DNA of 9,848 nt, from positions 1 to 9,848 of the forward strand of contig WBXJ01000108.1 of the NCBI GenBank assembly GCA_008933045.1. The letters run 5' to 3'. The translations under genes and the position numbers were made by a program. Each line of letters starts with the position of its first letter. Within the stretch, counting starts at the first letter, position 1. The notes beneath the pieces are model-generated. The model was not told the DNA's origin. It saw only the letters and a program-made list of their open reading frames with translations, and made no database searches. Shown in pieces: positions 1 through 5,932 of this stretch. Source of the stretch: Verrucomicrobiota bacterium (lineage in GTDB: Bacteria; Verrucomicrobiota; Verrucomicrobiia; Limisphaerales; SXQI01).

Positions 1-2
1 AA

Positions 3-80
3 AGCCAGCTTCGCCCCGAGAACCACCTCCTCGCACCCGTGGTCACCACCCATGACATCCACGACTATGCGCATAAATGA
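3..80 (+). CDS. 3' end of an unidentified plus-strand gene (partial)
   Basis: One plus-strand frame is open from the window edge to a TGA at 78-80 and encodes a 25-residue tail ending THDIHDYAHK. I favour it as a real C-terminus because the stop sits directly against the terminator hairpin that begins at 80-81, which is where a gene should end, and because it converges on rpmF. The tail is too short to assign a family. A second frame is also open here and runs on through the hairpin and rpmF, but that one is better explained as a shadow. The length and start lie outside the window. Confidence 0.45.
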   Translation, partial: SQLRPENHLLAPVVTTHDIHDYAHK

Positions 81-118
81 AAAAAGCGTGGAGAACCAAG
101 TTCTCGGCACGCTTTTTC
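80..118. terminator. Bidirectional intrinsic terminator between convergent genes
   Basis: The left arm is AAAAAGCGTGGAGAAC (81-96), the loop CAA (97-99) and the right arm GTTCTC plus CACGCTTTTT (100-117), with a two-base GG bulge at 106-107. All 16 base pairs are Watson-Crick. The A-run at the left base and the T-run at the right base give a U-tract in either direction. It lies 10 nt past the L32 stop on the minus strand and directly after the TGA of the plus-strand partial gene, so it plausibly ends both transcripts. Confidence 0.85.
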
Positions 119-126
119 AACGCGAA

Positions 127-315
127 TTAAGCGAAGGCCTCAACTGCAATGACCTGACGGCCCTTATAGAATCCACAAGCTGGGCACACTCGGTGCGGTG
201 TTGCAGGAGCCGCACACTGGGAGCAAATGCCCAACTGTGGCAGCGTCAAAACACTGTTATACGCCCGGCGCATGCGCTGGCGGCTACGGGAAGGTTTACG
301 CTTAGGTACGCCCAT
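127..315 (-). CDS. rpmF: 50S ribosomal protein L32
   Basis: Small 62-residue structural protein of the large ribosomal subunit. It begins MGVPKRKPSRSRQRMRRA, the basic N-terminal tail typical of bL32 (usually MAVPK(R/K)K.S), followed by a zinc-ribbon with Cys31, Cys34, Cys44 and Cys47 (CSQC and CPAC) and the conserved HRVCPACGFYKGR stretch. All four zinc ligands are present, so this is the cysteine-type paralogue. The ATG at 313-315 is preceded by GAGAG about 3-8 nt upstream, an acceptable ribosome binding site. It follows yceD by 12 nt, the usual yceD-rpmF pairing, and is the last gene of the minus-strand block, with the terminator starting about 10 nt beyond its stop. In many bacteria plsX and fabH follow rpmF; here they do not. 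Confidence 0.97.
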   Translation of the reverse strand: MGVPKRKPSRSRQRMRRAYNSVLTLPQLGICSQCAAPATPHRVCPACGFYKGRQVIAVEAFA

Positions 316-327
316 AATCTCTCAAAT

Positions 328-819
328 TTATTTTAACTTCAACTTGTCCAATTCACCCCACGCGGAGGACTTTTCCTCGGCTTGAGGCGAGGTTCCTGGC
401 GTCGCCTCATTTGTCGGCGGCTCCACGGTCAACCCTTTACATTCCACGCTGCACAACGGATGCCGCGGAAACGCAAGAAGGGCATCCTCTCTCAGGTACG
501 GAATAATGTCAACACAATCATCCACAATTTCGGGACTGTCCTCATCATCCAATGGAACGAGCAAATCCCAAGGATCGATTTCTATCAACTCCTGAAACGA
601 GCGAAGGCACCGTACGCATTCGCAATTCAGTTGAAGCGCGATGCGCCCTTGCACAAGAATGTTCTCCCCTGAATAACTAATGGCGAGATCATACTGCAAT
701 GGCGAGTCCACGCGGATCATTTCATCATTCAGTTCAAACTCGACTTCCTGAGGAGTCAATTCACCGACAAGGTGGAGATCCTCCTCCGCGAGCAAGTGAA
801 GATTAATTAAAATTGGCAT
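328..819 (-). CDS. yceD: YceD/DUF177 family protein
   Basis: A 163-residue protein of the DUF177 (YceD) family, which is nearly always encoded directly before rpmF; in E. coli and plants members have been linked to 23S rRNA processing or accumulation. The diagnostic part is the cysteine motif CECVRC at residues 66-71 after an RIALQLN strand, then an acidic stretch (D91-D102), the IIPYLREDALLAFPRHPLC segment (105-123) and a second cysteine pair, Cys123 and Cys127, before KGL. The two pairs could form a zinc site. The C-terminus ends AWGELDKLKL, matching the usual short W..L..L helix of the family. The ATG at 817-819 lies 3 nt after the coaD stop, so translation is probably coupled to coaD; rpmF follows after 12 nt. 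Residues 130-152 form a Pro/Thr/Glu-rich linker. Confidence 0.92.
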   Translation of the reverse strand: MPILINLHLLAEEDLHLVGELTPQEVEFELNDEMIRVDSPLQYDLAISYSGENILVQGRIALQLNCECVRCLRSFQELIEIDPWDLLVPLDDEDSPEIVDDCVDIIPYLREDALLAFPRHPLCSVECKGLTVEPPTNEATPGTSPQAEEKSSAWGELDKLKLK

Positions 820-822
820 AAC

Positions 823-1323
823 CTAAACAGTCGGTTGAGGAAGGGTTGAGGAGAATACAGCATCCAGAGCCTCTCGCACAGGGGGTGGAACAAACGGCGT
901 CACATCACCTCCGAGTCGGGCAATCTCTTTCACCAACCCAGAACTCAAAAACGTGTAGGTATCTTTTGGCATCATAAAAATGGTCTCCACGCGCTCGTTT
1001 AATTTGCGATTCATGAGCGCCATCTGAAACTCGAACTCGAAATCAGACACGGCCCTTAGTCCTCGAATGATGATATCGGTTCCGCGTCGCTCGACATAAT
1101 TCACCAAAAGTCCACTGAAACAATCCACTTCGACATTGGAAATGTGTTCCACGCAACGACCCACCAAATGCTGTCGTTCCGCCATCGAGAAGAGTGGCGA
1201 TTTGCTGTCATTTTTTACGACAGCAACCACGACCCGATCGAAAATCTTCGCCGCCCGTTGGATGATGTCCAAATGACCGTTCGTGAGTGGGTCAAAACTG
1301 CCTGGATATATGGCAATGCGCAC
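823..1323 (-). CDS. coaD: Phosphopantetheine adenylyltransferase
   Basis: Cytoplasmic enzyme that transfers AMP from ATP to 4'-phosphopantetheine, making dephospho-CoA, the penultimate step of coenzyme A synthesis. Its 166 residues match the usual 155-170. Motifs: the nucleotidyltransferase signature YPGSFDPLTNGH at 6-17 (TNGH is the HxGH-like ATP site); RGLRAVSDFEFEFQMALMN from about residue 88, with the Arg that binds substrate; and YTFLSSGLVKEIA, from about residue 122, near the ATP-binding end. The start is a GTG at 1321-1323, chosen because the conserved protein begins MRIAIYPGSFDP at that codon; only a weak GAAG lies upstream. The stop is 3 nt before yceD. A 62-nt gap separates it from the PQQ-like gene, so it may be the tail of that operon or have its own promoter. 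Confidence 0.96.
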   Translation of the reverse strand: MRIAIYPGSFDPLTNGHLDIIQRAAKIFDRVVVAVVKNDSKSPLFSMAERQHLVGRCVEHISNVEVDCFSGLLVNYVERRGTDIIIRGLRAVSDFEFEFQMALMNRKLNERVETIFMMPKDTYTFLSSGLVKEIARLGGDVTPFVPPPVREALDAVFSSTLPQPTV

Positions 1324-1365
1324 GCTTCAAGTTGCCACAGGCAATCAAATTTCGCCAACTCCAAT

Positions 1366-1397
1366 CTAGCGGGATGAAGTTTTCTTCAGAGGGCTAG
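1366..1397. repeat. Imperfect inverted repeat at the PQQ-gene/coaD junction
   Basis: CTAGC (1366-1370) pairs with GCTAG (1393-1397), and inside it TGAAG (1375-1379) pairs with CTTCA (1384-1388) around a TTTT loop, with a 4x4 internal loop between the two stems. On the minus strand the element covers the last codons and the TGA of the PQQ-like gene. There is no T-run on the minus strand after it, so it does not look like a Rho-independent terminator; an RNA-processing or stability element between the two halves of the minus-strand block is possible. Chance is also possible. Confidence 0.3.
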
Positions 1398-2669
1398 TGG
1401 GAGTTCGTAGCACGCCAACTCTCGCTGATCTCGGATAAATATTTTGCCATCCGCCACAGCAGGATGGTTCCATTGCCTTCCACAGATCTGCCACCGAGTT
1501 AATTCTTGGGGATGCTCTGAATTTGCGGCCAAGCTGATCATTTCACCTTGATCGGTGAGCACCAATAACGTCTCTCCAATTCCGATGGTAGCCGAATACT
1601 CTTTACCAAACCCAGGGAGCGACCAGAGCTGGCGTCCCGTTCCTGCGTCGAGGCAGACGTAATTTTGCAATGGCCCCTGAGCATACAAAGCCCCTTTGAT
1701 CGACACTAGGCTCGCAAGGTTGATCTTGCAGTCAGGGTTTGACCATTTTTGCTGGAATTGAAAATTCGCTCCGGATTTGCTCGCCGAAAAAGCCACCACC
1801 CCGAAGGTATGGGAGTTCACAAACACCGTGTTGCCCACAACTAATGGCGTTGCCACATGTCGATTTGCTGCGGTGCGTAAGGTGGGGTTCGCTAGGAGTT
1901 GGCCGTCTTTTAAATCGACCACGAGCAATTGTGTGGCCGTGAGAGCCAAGACTACGGGCGTGCCAGCCAGGACCGTCGAAACCAACGACGAATAAGCTGC
2001 ATCATCCTGACCAGCCTGCCACCGGACTCGACCGGTTTTCTTATCACACGCCACCAAGGTTGCGCCGTCTGCTTTTCCTTTTCCAACCTGAACCACCACC
2101 AAATCTCCGGCGATCACAGCAGTCCCATTATTTCCTCGGCGGCGCGCGGTTCCTTCTTGGGCTTTCATGCCTACAAAGATGACGCCGAAATCTTGCTCGA
2201 AACTCAAGCTCCAAATCTTGTTCCCAGTCGCCGCATCGAGGCATTGAAATTCGCCTCTGCACGATTGTAGATAAAGGCGATCGCCGTCAAGGAATGGAGT
2301 GGATCGAGGTCCCTTCCCCCATTCATCCCCGAAAGTGACCGCATACTCCTTGCGCCAAATTTCCTTGCCTGATACCGCATCCAAACAGTGAGCGGTTTCG
2401 TGACCGTCCTGATCATCTAAAATATAAACTCGACCACCCGTGACGATGGGTGAGGAGAATCCTGTGCCAATAGGAATCTTCCATTTTAGCAACATCTGAG
2501 AGGCGTCTTTTGGGAGAGCAACTTTAAGCCCCGAAGCGACGCCATCGCGCTGCGGGCCACGCCATTGAGGCCAGTCCGCCGCAGACAGTGTTAGACTACA
2601 CCAAATCGTGAGAACCTGAGCTATAAGATGAACTTTCATAAAAGTAGGCTTTTTTGACGCCATACCCAT
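1386..2669 (-). CDS. Secreted PQQ-like (BamB-like) beta-propeller protein
   Basis: A 427-residue exported protein predicted to fold as an eight-bladed PQQ/quinoprotein-type propeller. The N-terminus has a lysine-bearing head, a hydrophobic core at about 13-30 and a likely signal peptidase I site after A30 or A31 (TLSAADW). The mature part opens with WPQWRGPQRDGVAS, the hallmark start of a PQQ-like family abundant in Planctomycetota and Verrucomicrobiota. Repeated blade motifs are visible: CLDAVSGKEIW (95-105), CLDAATGNKIW (143-153), ACDKKTGRVRW (207-217), CLDAGTGRQLW (339-349), plus degenerate ones at 245-260 and 370-385. These proteins generally act as scaffolds or binding proteins; no enzyme activity can be claimed. 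Cys24 is not in a lipobox, so unlike BamB it should not be lipidated. The ATG at 2667-2669 is 22 nt after lptE; in-frame ATGs at 2661-2663 and 2637-2639 are alternatives, the last giving a more conventional signal peptide but with no ribosome binding site. Confidence 0.88.
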   Translation of the reverse strand: MGMASKKPTFMKVHLIAQVLTIWCSLTLSAADWPQWRGPQRDGVASGLKVALPKDASQMLLKWKIPIGTGFSSPIVTGGRVYILDDQDGHETAHCLDAVSGKEIWRKEYAVTFGDEWGKGPRSTPFLDGDRLYLQSCRGEFQCLDAATGNKIWSLSFEQDFGVIFVGMKAQEGTARRRGNNGTAVIAGDLVVVQVGKGKADGATLVACDKKTGRVRWQAGQDDAAYSSLVSTVLAGTPVVLALTATQLLVVDLKDGQLLANPTLRTAANRHVATPLVVGNTVFVNSHTFGVVAFSASKSGANFQFQQKWSNPDCKINLASLVSIKGALYAQGPLQNYVCLDAGTGRQLWSLPGFGKEYSATIGIGETLLVLTDQGEMISLAANSEHPQELTRWQICGRQWNHPAVADGKIFIRDQRELACYELPLAL

Positions 2670-2691
2670 CCAGTTGCATCAATCTTTCGTC

Positions 2692-3285
2692 TCACCATTT
2701 GGTATCTGTCAATCGTCCGATGATATTTTGTGCTAAATCGTCCGCCAACAGGGGCAGTGCCTGCACTTCTCCAGCGTTTTGATTGTTGCCAACGCGCACC
2801 ATGGATCGACCAATAATTGTTGAGTCGAGCACTAGGCGGCCAGTCGAACGATCCATCGCCGTTATCTTGACAACCATTTGCAGTTCAAAATCACGCACTG
2901 TTAGCAGATCGTTGGGTTGGAAAGTCAGCCCACCTCGCGTGTAACCAATGATAACGCCGTTGATAATAATGTCCCCATCGCCATGGGTATCCAGTCGGTA
3001 GGTGCCATCTTGTTGCACTCGCCGACGCAGGGCAAACCCAACTGCCTCGCCTAAGCGGGGTTCGATCGTCTCATTCCGAAATAAATTGACCTGAAGCGAA
3101 CGTGACCCTGCAGGGGCACCGTTGGTTGGGCCTAGTTGATAGCTACTACAACCCAAAAGTGAGAACACAAGAAACACGACCGCCGAAAATAAAACACCCC
3201 AGGAAGCCTTCTGACTCCTACAAATCACAGCGGTTAAGCGGGGGTGTTTTCCACCTCTCGGTAAAGATAATGGCTGCACACTCAC
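2692..3285 (-). CDS. lptE: LPS-assembly lipoprotein LptE
   Basis: Outer-membrane lipoprotein that plugs the LptD barrel and helps insert lipopolysaccharide into the outer leaflet. The 197-residue product has a hydrophobic segment at 30-44 ending in a lipobox, LLGC (43-46), so Cys46 should be lipidated; the mature protein starts CSSYQLGP. After it come features of the LptE/LPS-assembly family: SRSLQVNLFRNETIEPRLGE (61-80), a long helix (AVGFALRRRVQQDGTYRL), the DIIINGVIIGYTR strand and a C-terminal helix ADDLAQNIIGRL. The chosen start is a GTG at 3283-3285 that overlaps the TGA of the TPR gene (GTGA) and has AAAGAGAA just upstream, suggesting coupled translation. This leaves a long 29-residue head before the membrane segment; an internal GTG at 3226-3228 would give a more typical signal peptide but has no ribosome binding site. 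Sequence similarity within LptE is always low, so the name rests on the lipobox, pattern and context. Confidence 0.8.
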   Translation of the reverse strand: MSVQPLSLPRGGKHPRLTAVICRSQKASWGVLFSAVVFLVFSLLGCSSYQLGPTNGAPAGSRSLQVNLFRNETIEPRLGEAVGFALRRRVQQDGTYRLDTHGDGDIIINGVIIGYTRGGLTFQPNDLLTVRDFELQMVVKITAMDRSTGRLVLDSTIIGRSMVRVGNNQNAGEVQALPLLADDLAQNIIGRLTDTKW

Positions 3286-4271
3286 TTCTCTTTACTCTGG
3301 TGCACTTTTTTTTGTTTGATCGACTCAATCCGCTGTCTGGCTTCTTCAGCGTATTTTGAGGTTGGATCCTTCACTAACACTTCGTTGTAATAGATCAGTG
3401 CGGCATCGAGCTTTTTCTTCTTCTCGTAAAACTTGGCAATACTGTAGCTCCCTCGCGCTTGTTCCGCCTTCAAATCGGCAACCACTTTTTGAACTCCAGG
3501 AACTCGGGGTTCATTGGGATATAGAACCGCAAAATCAGAAAATGTAGCGATCGACTGCCCAGCGATCCCTTGGTCATAATCCGCTGTTTTCGCCTGTTTA
3601 TGATAGGCCTCCCCCGCTTTATAGAGTGCGTCGGGAACTACTTTTTCCATGTCGTGATAGCGATCCGCAGCTTTCTCATAAGCTTTGACGGCCGCCGCAT
3701 AATCTGACTGTTTTTCCCGAGCGGTTCCAATGCTTAACTGTGCCAACGGTGCTACATCACTATACGGGCCATTCTTGATCAATTTGTCATACATCTCGGC
3801 TGTCTTATCCATCGACGGGAAAAAAGGAACAACGCCCCAAAGTTTAAACCATTGACCTGCCAAAAACCGATTCGCAATGGCGTATTGCCGCTGCAATACC
3901 TCCTCATAATTGTCCACCTTGGGATATTTAGTCAGCAGGCTTTGATAGGTGTTAAACGCTTTTTCATCCTTGCCCACCTCCTCATAGCAGCGAGCTAAAA
4001 GGTATTGACCGTTGGGAGCGTAATCAGACATCGGCCACGTATTCACGCCGTGCCTACTGGCACGCATCGCCGTCTTAAAATCCTTTTGATCAAAAGCGGC
4101 TTGCGCTACCTCTAATTGTTCCTTAGCACGAGTGCGCCGCCATTTGGCCCCGCCGACCGGTTCCCAAATCCACCCTTCACCCGGACGATAAATGAGAGGG
4201 GCCGGTGTTTCCCGAGGCAACGCCAAGAATACCACCACGCATAACACTAAACGCATGCAGCCACGAATCAT
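3282..4271 (-). CDS. BamD-like tetratricopeptide-repeat envelope protein
   Basis: A 329-residue exported protein made almost wholly of TPR helices, resembling BamD/YfiO, the lipoprotein that feeds substrates to the BamA outer-membrane assembly machine. A hydrophobic segment at 7-19 and a likely cleavage near TPA (22-24) form the signal; residues 25-38 (PLIYRPGEGWIWEP) are rich in aromatic residues and proline. TPR-type pairs occur at about 50-80, 87-117, 173-205, 213-250 and 275-318. Between the second and third pairs lies an unusual hydrophobic stretch, GQWFKLWGVVPFFPSMDKT (139-157). No cysteine follows the signal, so unlike proteobacterial BamD it is probably not lipidated. The ATG at 4269-4271 has no Shine-Dalgarno sequence; an ATG five codons later is equally possible. 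It is first in the block and overlaps lptE by four bases. It could instead be a CpoB/YbgF-like TPR protein; the general class is secure, the BamD role is inference. Confidence 0.8.
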   Translation of the reverse strand: MIRGCMRLVLCVVVFLALPRETPAPLIYRPGEGWIWEPVGGAKWRRTRAKEQLEVAQAAFDQKDFKTAMRASRHGVNTWPMSDYAPNGQYLLARCYEEVGKDEKAFNTYQSLLTKYPKVDNYEEVLQRQYAIANRFLAGQWFKLWGVVPFFPSMDKTAEMYDKLIKNGPYSDVAPLAQLSIGTAREKQSDYAAAVKAYEKAADRYHDMEKVVPDALYKAGEAYHKQAKTADYDQGIAGQSIATFSDFAVLYPNEPRVPGVQKVVADLKAEQARGSYSIAKFYEKKKKLDAALIYYNEVLVKDPTSKYAEEARQRIESIKQKKVHQSKEK

Positions 4272-4303
4272 CTAAGTAAACTAGGCGAGCCATCCCATCA
4301 AAG

Positions 4304-4552
4304 TCAAGAACCACAGAATAGCGATTCATCTGCTAAATGTCCCTTACCATTGAGCAATCCTTCAACGCATATCGATCGAGACAAAAAGTTTTCGAGGACA
4401 GTCCTGGAAATCTTGCCATCAAATTGAAATCCGCTAGGAAGCGCGCTGAAGTTCTGGTCGGCGAGACAGATCATGCCTCCAGCGCAAATGGCAAACGAGG
4501 TAATGACCGCCAAGAATCCTCTGATTGAAAAGCGTTTCATGGAACCGTTCAT
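4304..4552 (-). pseudogene. Truncated N-terminal remnant of a secreted protein
   Basis: An 82-codon frame beginning MNGSMKRFSIRGFLAVITSF. From Met5 (4538-4540) it has a textbook export signal: MKR, a hydrophobic run to about residue 30 and a cleavage region ICLAD. The next part, FDGKISRTVLENFLSRSI and EGLLNGKGHL (residues 44-73), resembles, from memory, the conserved start of a larger secreted protein family common in Verrucomicrobiota and Bacteroidota, where the text ISREVLENYLSRSI...GLLNGRG is followed by DDNIRMLKN(I/V)GAK and a few hundred more residues. Here the match stops after GHLAD, the frame ends nine residues later (ESLFCGS then TGA), and nothing in the three minus frames before the TPR gene at 4271 continues it. 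I therefore read it as a deletion remnant. It could still be a functional small exported protein. It lies 32 nt before the TPR gene on the same strand. Confidence 0.5.
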
Positions 4553-4647
4553 AATCGCATTATGCCTTGTTTATCGAGATTGGGCGGTCGGTTTGCAAGG
4601 GGTATTTGGTGCTTGGACGTTTGTCCCGTTCTGTTAGCTTTTGGGTT
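4553..4647. promoter_or_regulatory. Divergent intergenic region, probable promoters for both directions
   Basis: This 95-nt gap separates a minus-strand start at 4552 from the plus-strand ATG at 4648, so promoters for both directions should be here or overlap it. On the plus strand TTGGAC (4613-4618) is a fair -35 match, with only a weak TAGCTT (4635-4640) at 16-nt spacing, which would put the transcript start close to the ATG. On the minus strand CATAAT (complement of 4559-4564) is a good -10 match without a clear -35. Neither element is strong enough to name with certainty. Confidence 0.3.
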
Positions 4648-5850
4648 ATGCAACCTTGTGTCTCATCAACCCCGGTTTCGAAAGGCCCGTCGCGGCTTCT
4701 TTCGTTGGATGCTTTTCGAGGGTTTGTGATGTTACTCATGGCGTCTGAAGGGTTAGGTCTATCTCATCTGGCGAAGAATTGTTTAGAATCCCCTGTTTTA
4801 CAATTTCTTGCTTATCAAACGGATCATGTCGCTTGGGTGGGTTGTTCGCTTTGGGATTTGATCCAACCATCCTTTAGTTTCATCGTGGGAGTGGCGGTAC
4901 CCTATTCCATCGCCAACCGAGTTGCGAAGGGCGACAATTTCTCGAAATTATTCACCCACGCGTTGTGGAGATCACTCCTGTTAGTTTTGTTAGGGGTTTT
5001 TCTGCGCAGCACTCATCACTCACAAACCTATTGGACGTTTGAAGATACTCTGTCTCAAATCGGGTTAGGCTATGCTTTCTTGTTTTTGTTGGGTTGGACA
5101 AAATCGAAGATCCAATGGATCGCATTGTTCGGAATCCTGTTTTTGTATTGGCTCGCGTTCGCCCTCTACCCATTGCCATCGGCGACATTTGACTATGCAT
5201 CCGTGGGAGTGCCGGCGAATTGGGTTCACCTCCAGGGGTTTGCGGCGCACTGGGATAAAAACACCAATTTGGCAGCCTATTTTGATCAGTGGTTTCTCAA
5301 TCTTTTCTCCAGGGAGAAAGGATTCACTTACAATGGCGGCGGTTACCTCACGCTGAGTTTCATACCCACGTTGGGGACCATGATTTGCGGGTTGCTGATG
5401 GGGGGGTGGATCAAGTCCGATGCCCCCGCCGCGAAGAAACTCAAATACATGATCATCGCCGGGGTGATTTGTTTAGTTGTCGGGCAGGTTCTGAATTTAA
5501 CAGGCATAGCACCCATGGTGAAACGCATTTGGACCCCCGGTTGGGTCATCTTTTCTGCGGGGTGGTGCTGTCTCCTGACGGCATTTTTCTATTACACCAT
5601 CGAGATGAAAGGTTATCGAGCTTGGGCTTTTCCCTTGATCGTCGTGGGGATGAATGCCATTGCGATTTATAGCCTTGTGCATTTGATTGATGGGTTCATC
5701 GCTCAATCGTTCCAGATTCATTTGGGCCGTCATTTTTTCAGCCTCTTCGGTGACGCATTTTCTACCATGTTCCGAAACGTCACAGTCCTCGCCGTGCTCT
5801 GGCTGATCCTTTTTTGGATGTATCGTCGAAAGATTTTCCTGAAGCTTTGA
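4648..5850 (+). CDS. DUF5009 / HGSNAT-like inner-membrane acyltransferase
   Basis: A 400-residue polytopic membrane protein of the DUF5009 group (COG4299), related to heparan-alpha-glucosaminide N-acetyltransferase, which carries acetyl groups across a membrane onto amino sugars. The family signature is present: RLLSLDAFRGFVMLLM (16-31), then DHVAWVGCSLWDLIQPSFSF (59-78) and VGVAVPYSI (80-88). His60 lies in the region of the histidine proposed as acetyl acceptor in HGSNAT. About ten hydrophobic segments follow, near 67-85, 107-120, 138-149, 156-173, 235-252, 267-284, 298-317, 327-349 and 377-392, with a soluble loop at 175-232. The substrate here is unknown; a cell-envelope or degraded polysaccharide is a reasonable guess. 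I chose the ATG at 4648 because the family starts about 15 residues before the LDAFRG motif; a TTG at 4567 would add 27 residues unlike the family. No ribosome binding site is visible. The next gene follows after 78 nt. Confidence 0.87.
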   Translation: MQPCVSSTPVSKGPSRLLSLDAFRGFVMLLMASEGLGLSHLAKNCLESPVLQFLAYQTDHVAWVGCSLWDLIQPSFSFIVGVAVPYSIANRVAKGDNFSKLFTHALWRSLLLVLLGVFLRSTHHSQTYWTFEDTLSQIGLGYAFLFLLGWTKSKIQWIALFGILFLYWLAFALYPLPSATFDYASVGVPANWVHLQGFAAHWDKNTNLAAYFDQWFLNLFSREKGFTYNGGGYLTLSFIPTLGTMICGLLMGGWIKSDAPAAKKLKYMIIAGVICLVVGQVLNLTGIAPMVKRIWTPGWVIFSAGWCCLLTAFFYYTIEMKGYRAWAFPLIVVGMNAIAIYSLVHLIDGFIAQSFQIHLGRHFFSLFGDAFSTMFRNVTVLAVLWLILFWMYRRKIFLKL

Positions 5851-5899
5851 ATCTGAACCTCACTTACTGTTATCGGAGGGCTGGTTTAGAAAGAGTGCC

Positions 5900-5932
5900 A
5901 TGAGTATCGGCAAATCCAACGTAAGTTCATGA
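5900..5932 (+). CDS. Possible 10-codon leader ORF overlapping ppaC
   Basis: ATG at 5900 opens a ten-codon frame encoding MSIGKSNVSS that ends with TGA at 5930-5932, overlapping the ppaC start in an ATGA quartet (5929-5932). It is preceded by AGAAAGAG ending about 4 nt upstream, a better Shine-Dalgarno sequence than anything in front of the ppaC ATG itself. A ribosome finishing this frame could reinitiate on ppaC. Nothing about the peptide suggests a function of its own, and such short frames arise easily by chance. Confidence 0.3.
   Translation: MSIGKSNVSS

Noticed and set aside
52..336. Plus-strand frame across the terminator and rpmF
   Set aside because: It reads through a strong terminator hairpin and is antisense to the unmistakable L32 gene.
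4337..4528. Plus-strand 63-codon frame
   Set aside because: It is antisense to the signal-peptide-encoding remnant, and the minus-strand reading has real protein features while this one does not.
4567..4647. TTG-started extension of the acyltransferase
   Set aside because: The extra 27 residues have no family counterpart and no ribosome binding site; the ATG at 4648 places LDAFRG at the usual distance from the N-terminus.
5289..5672. 127-codon plus-strand frame inside the acyltransferase
   Set aside because: It is an out-of-frame shadow of a well-supported membrane protein, His/Arg-rich in the way of a shifted frame.
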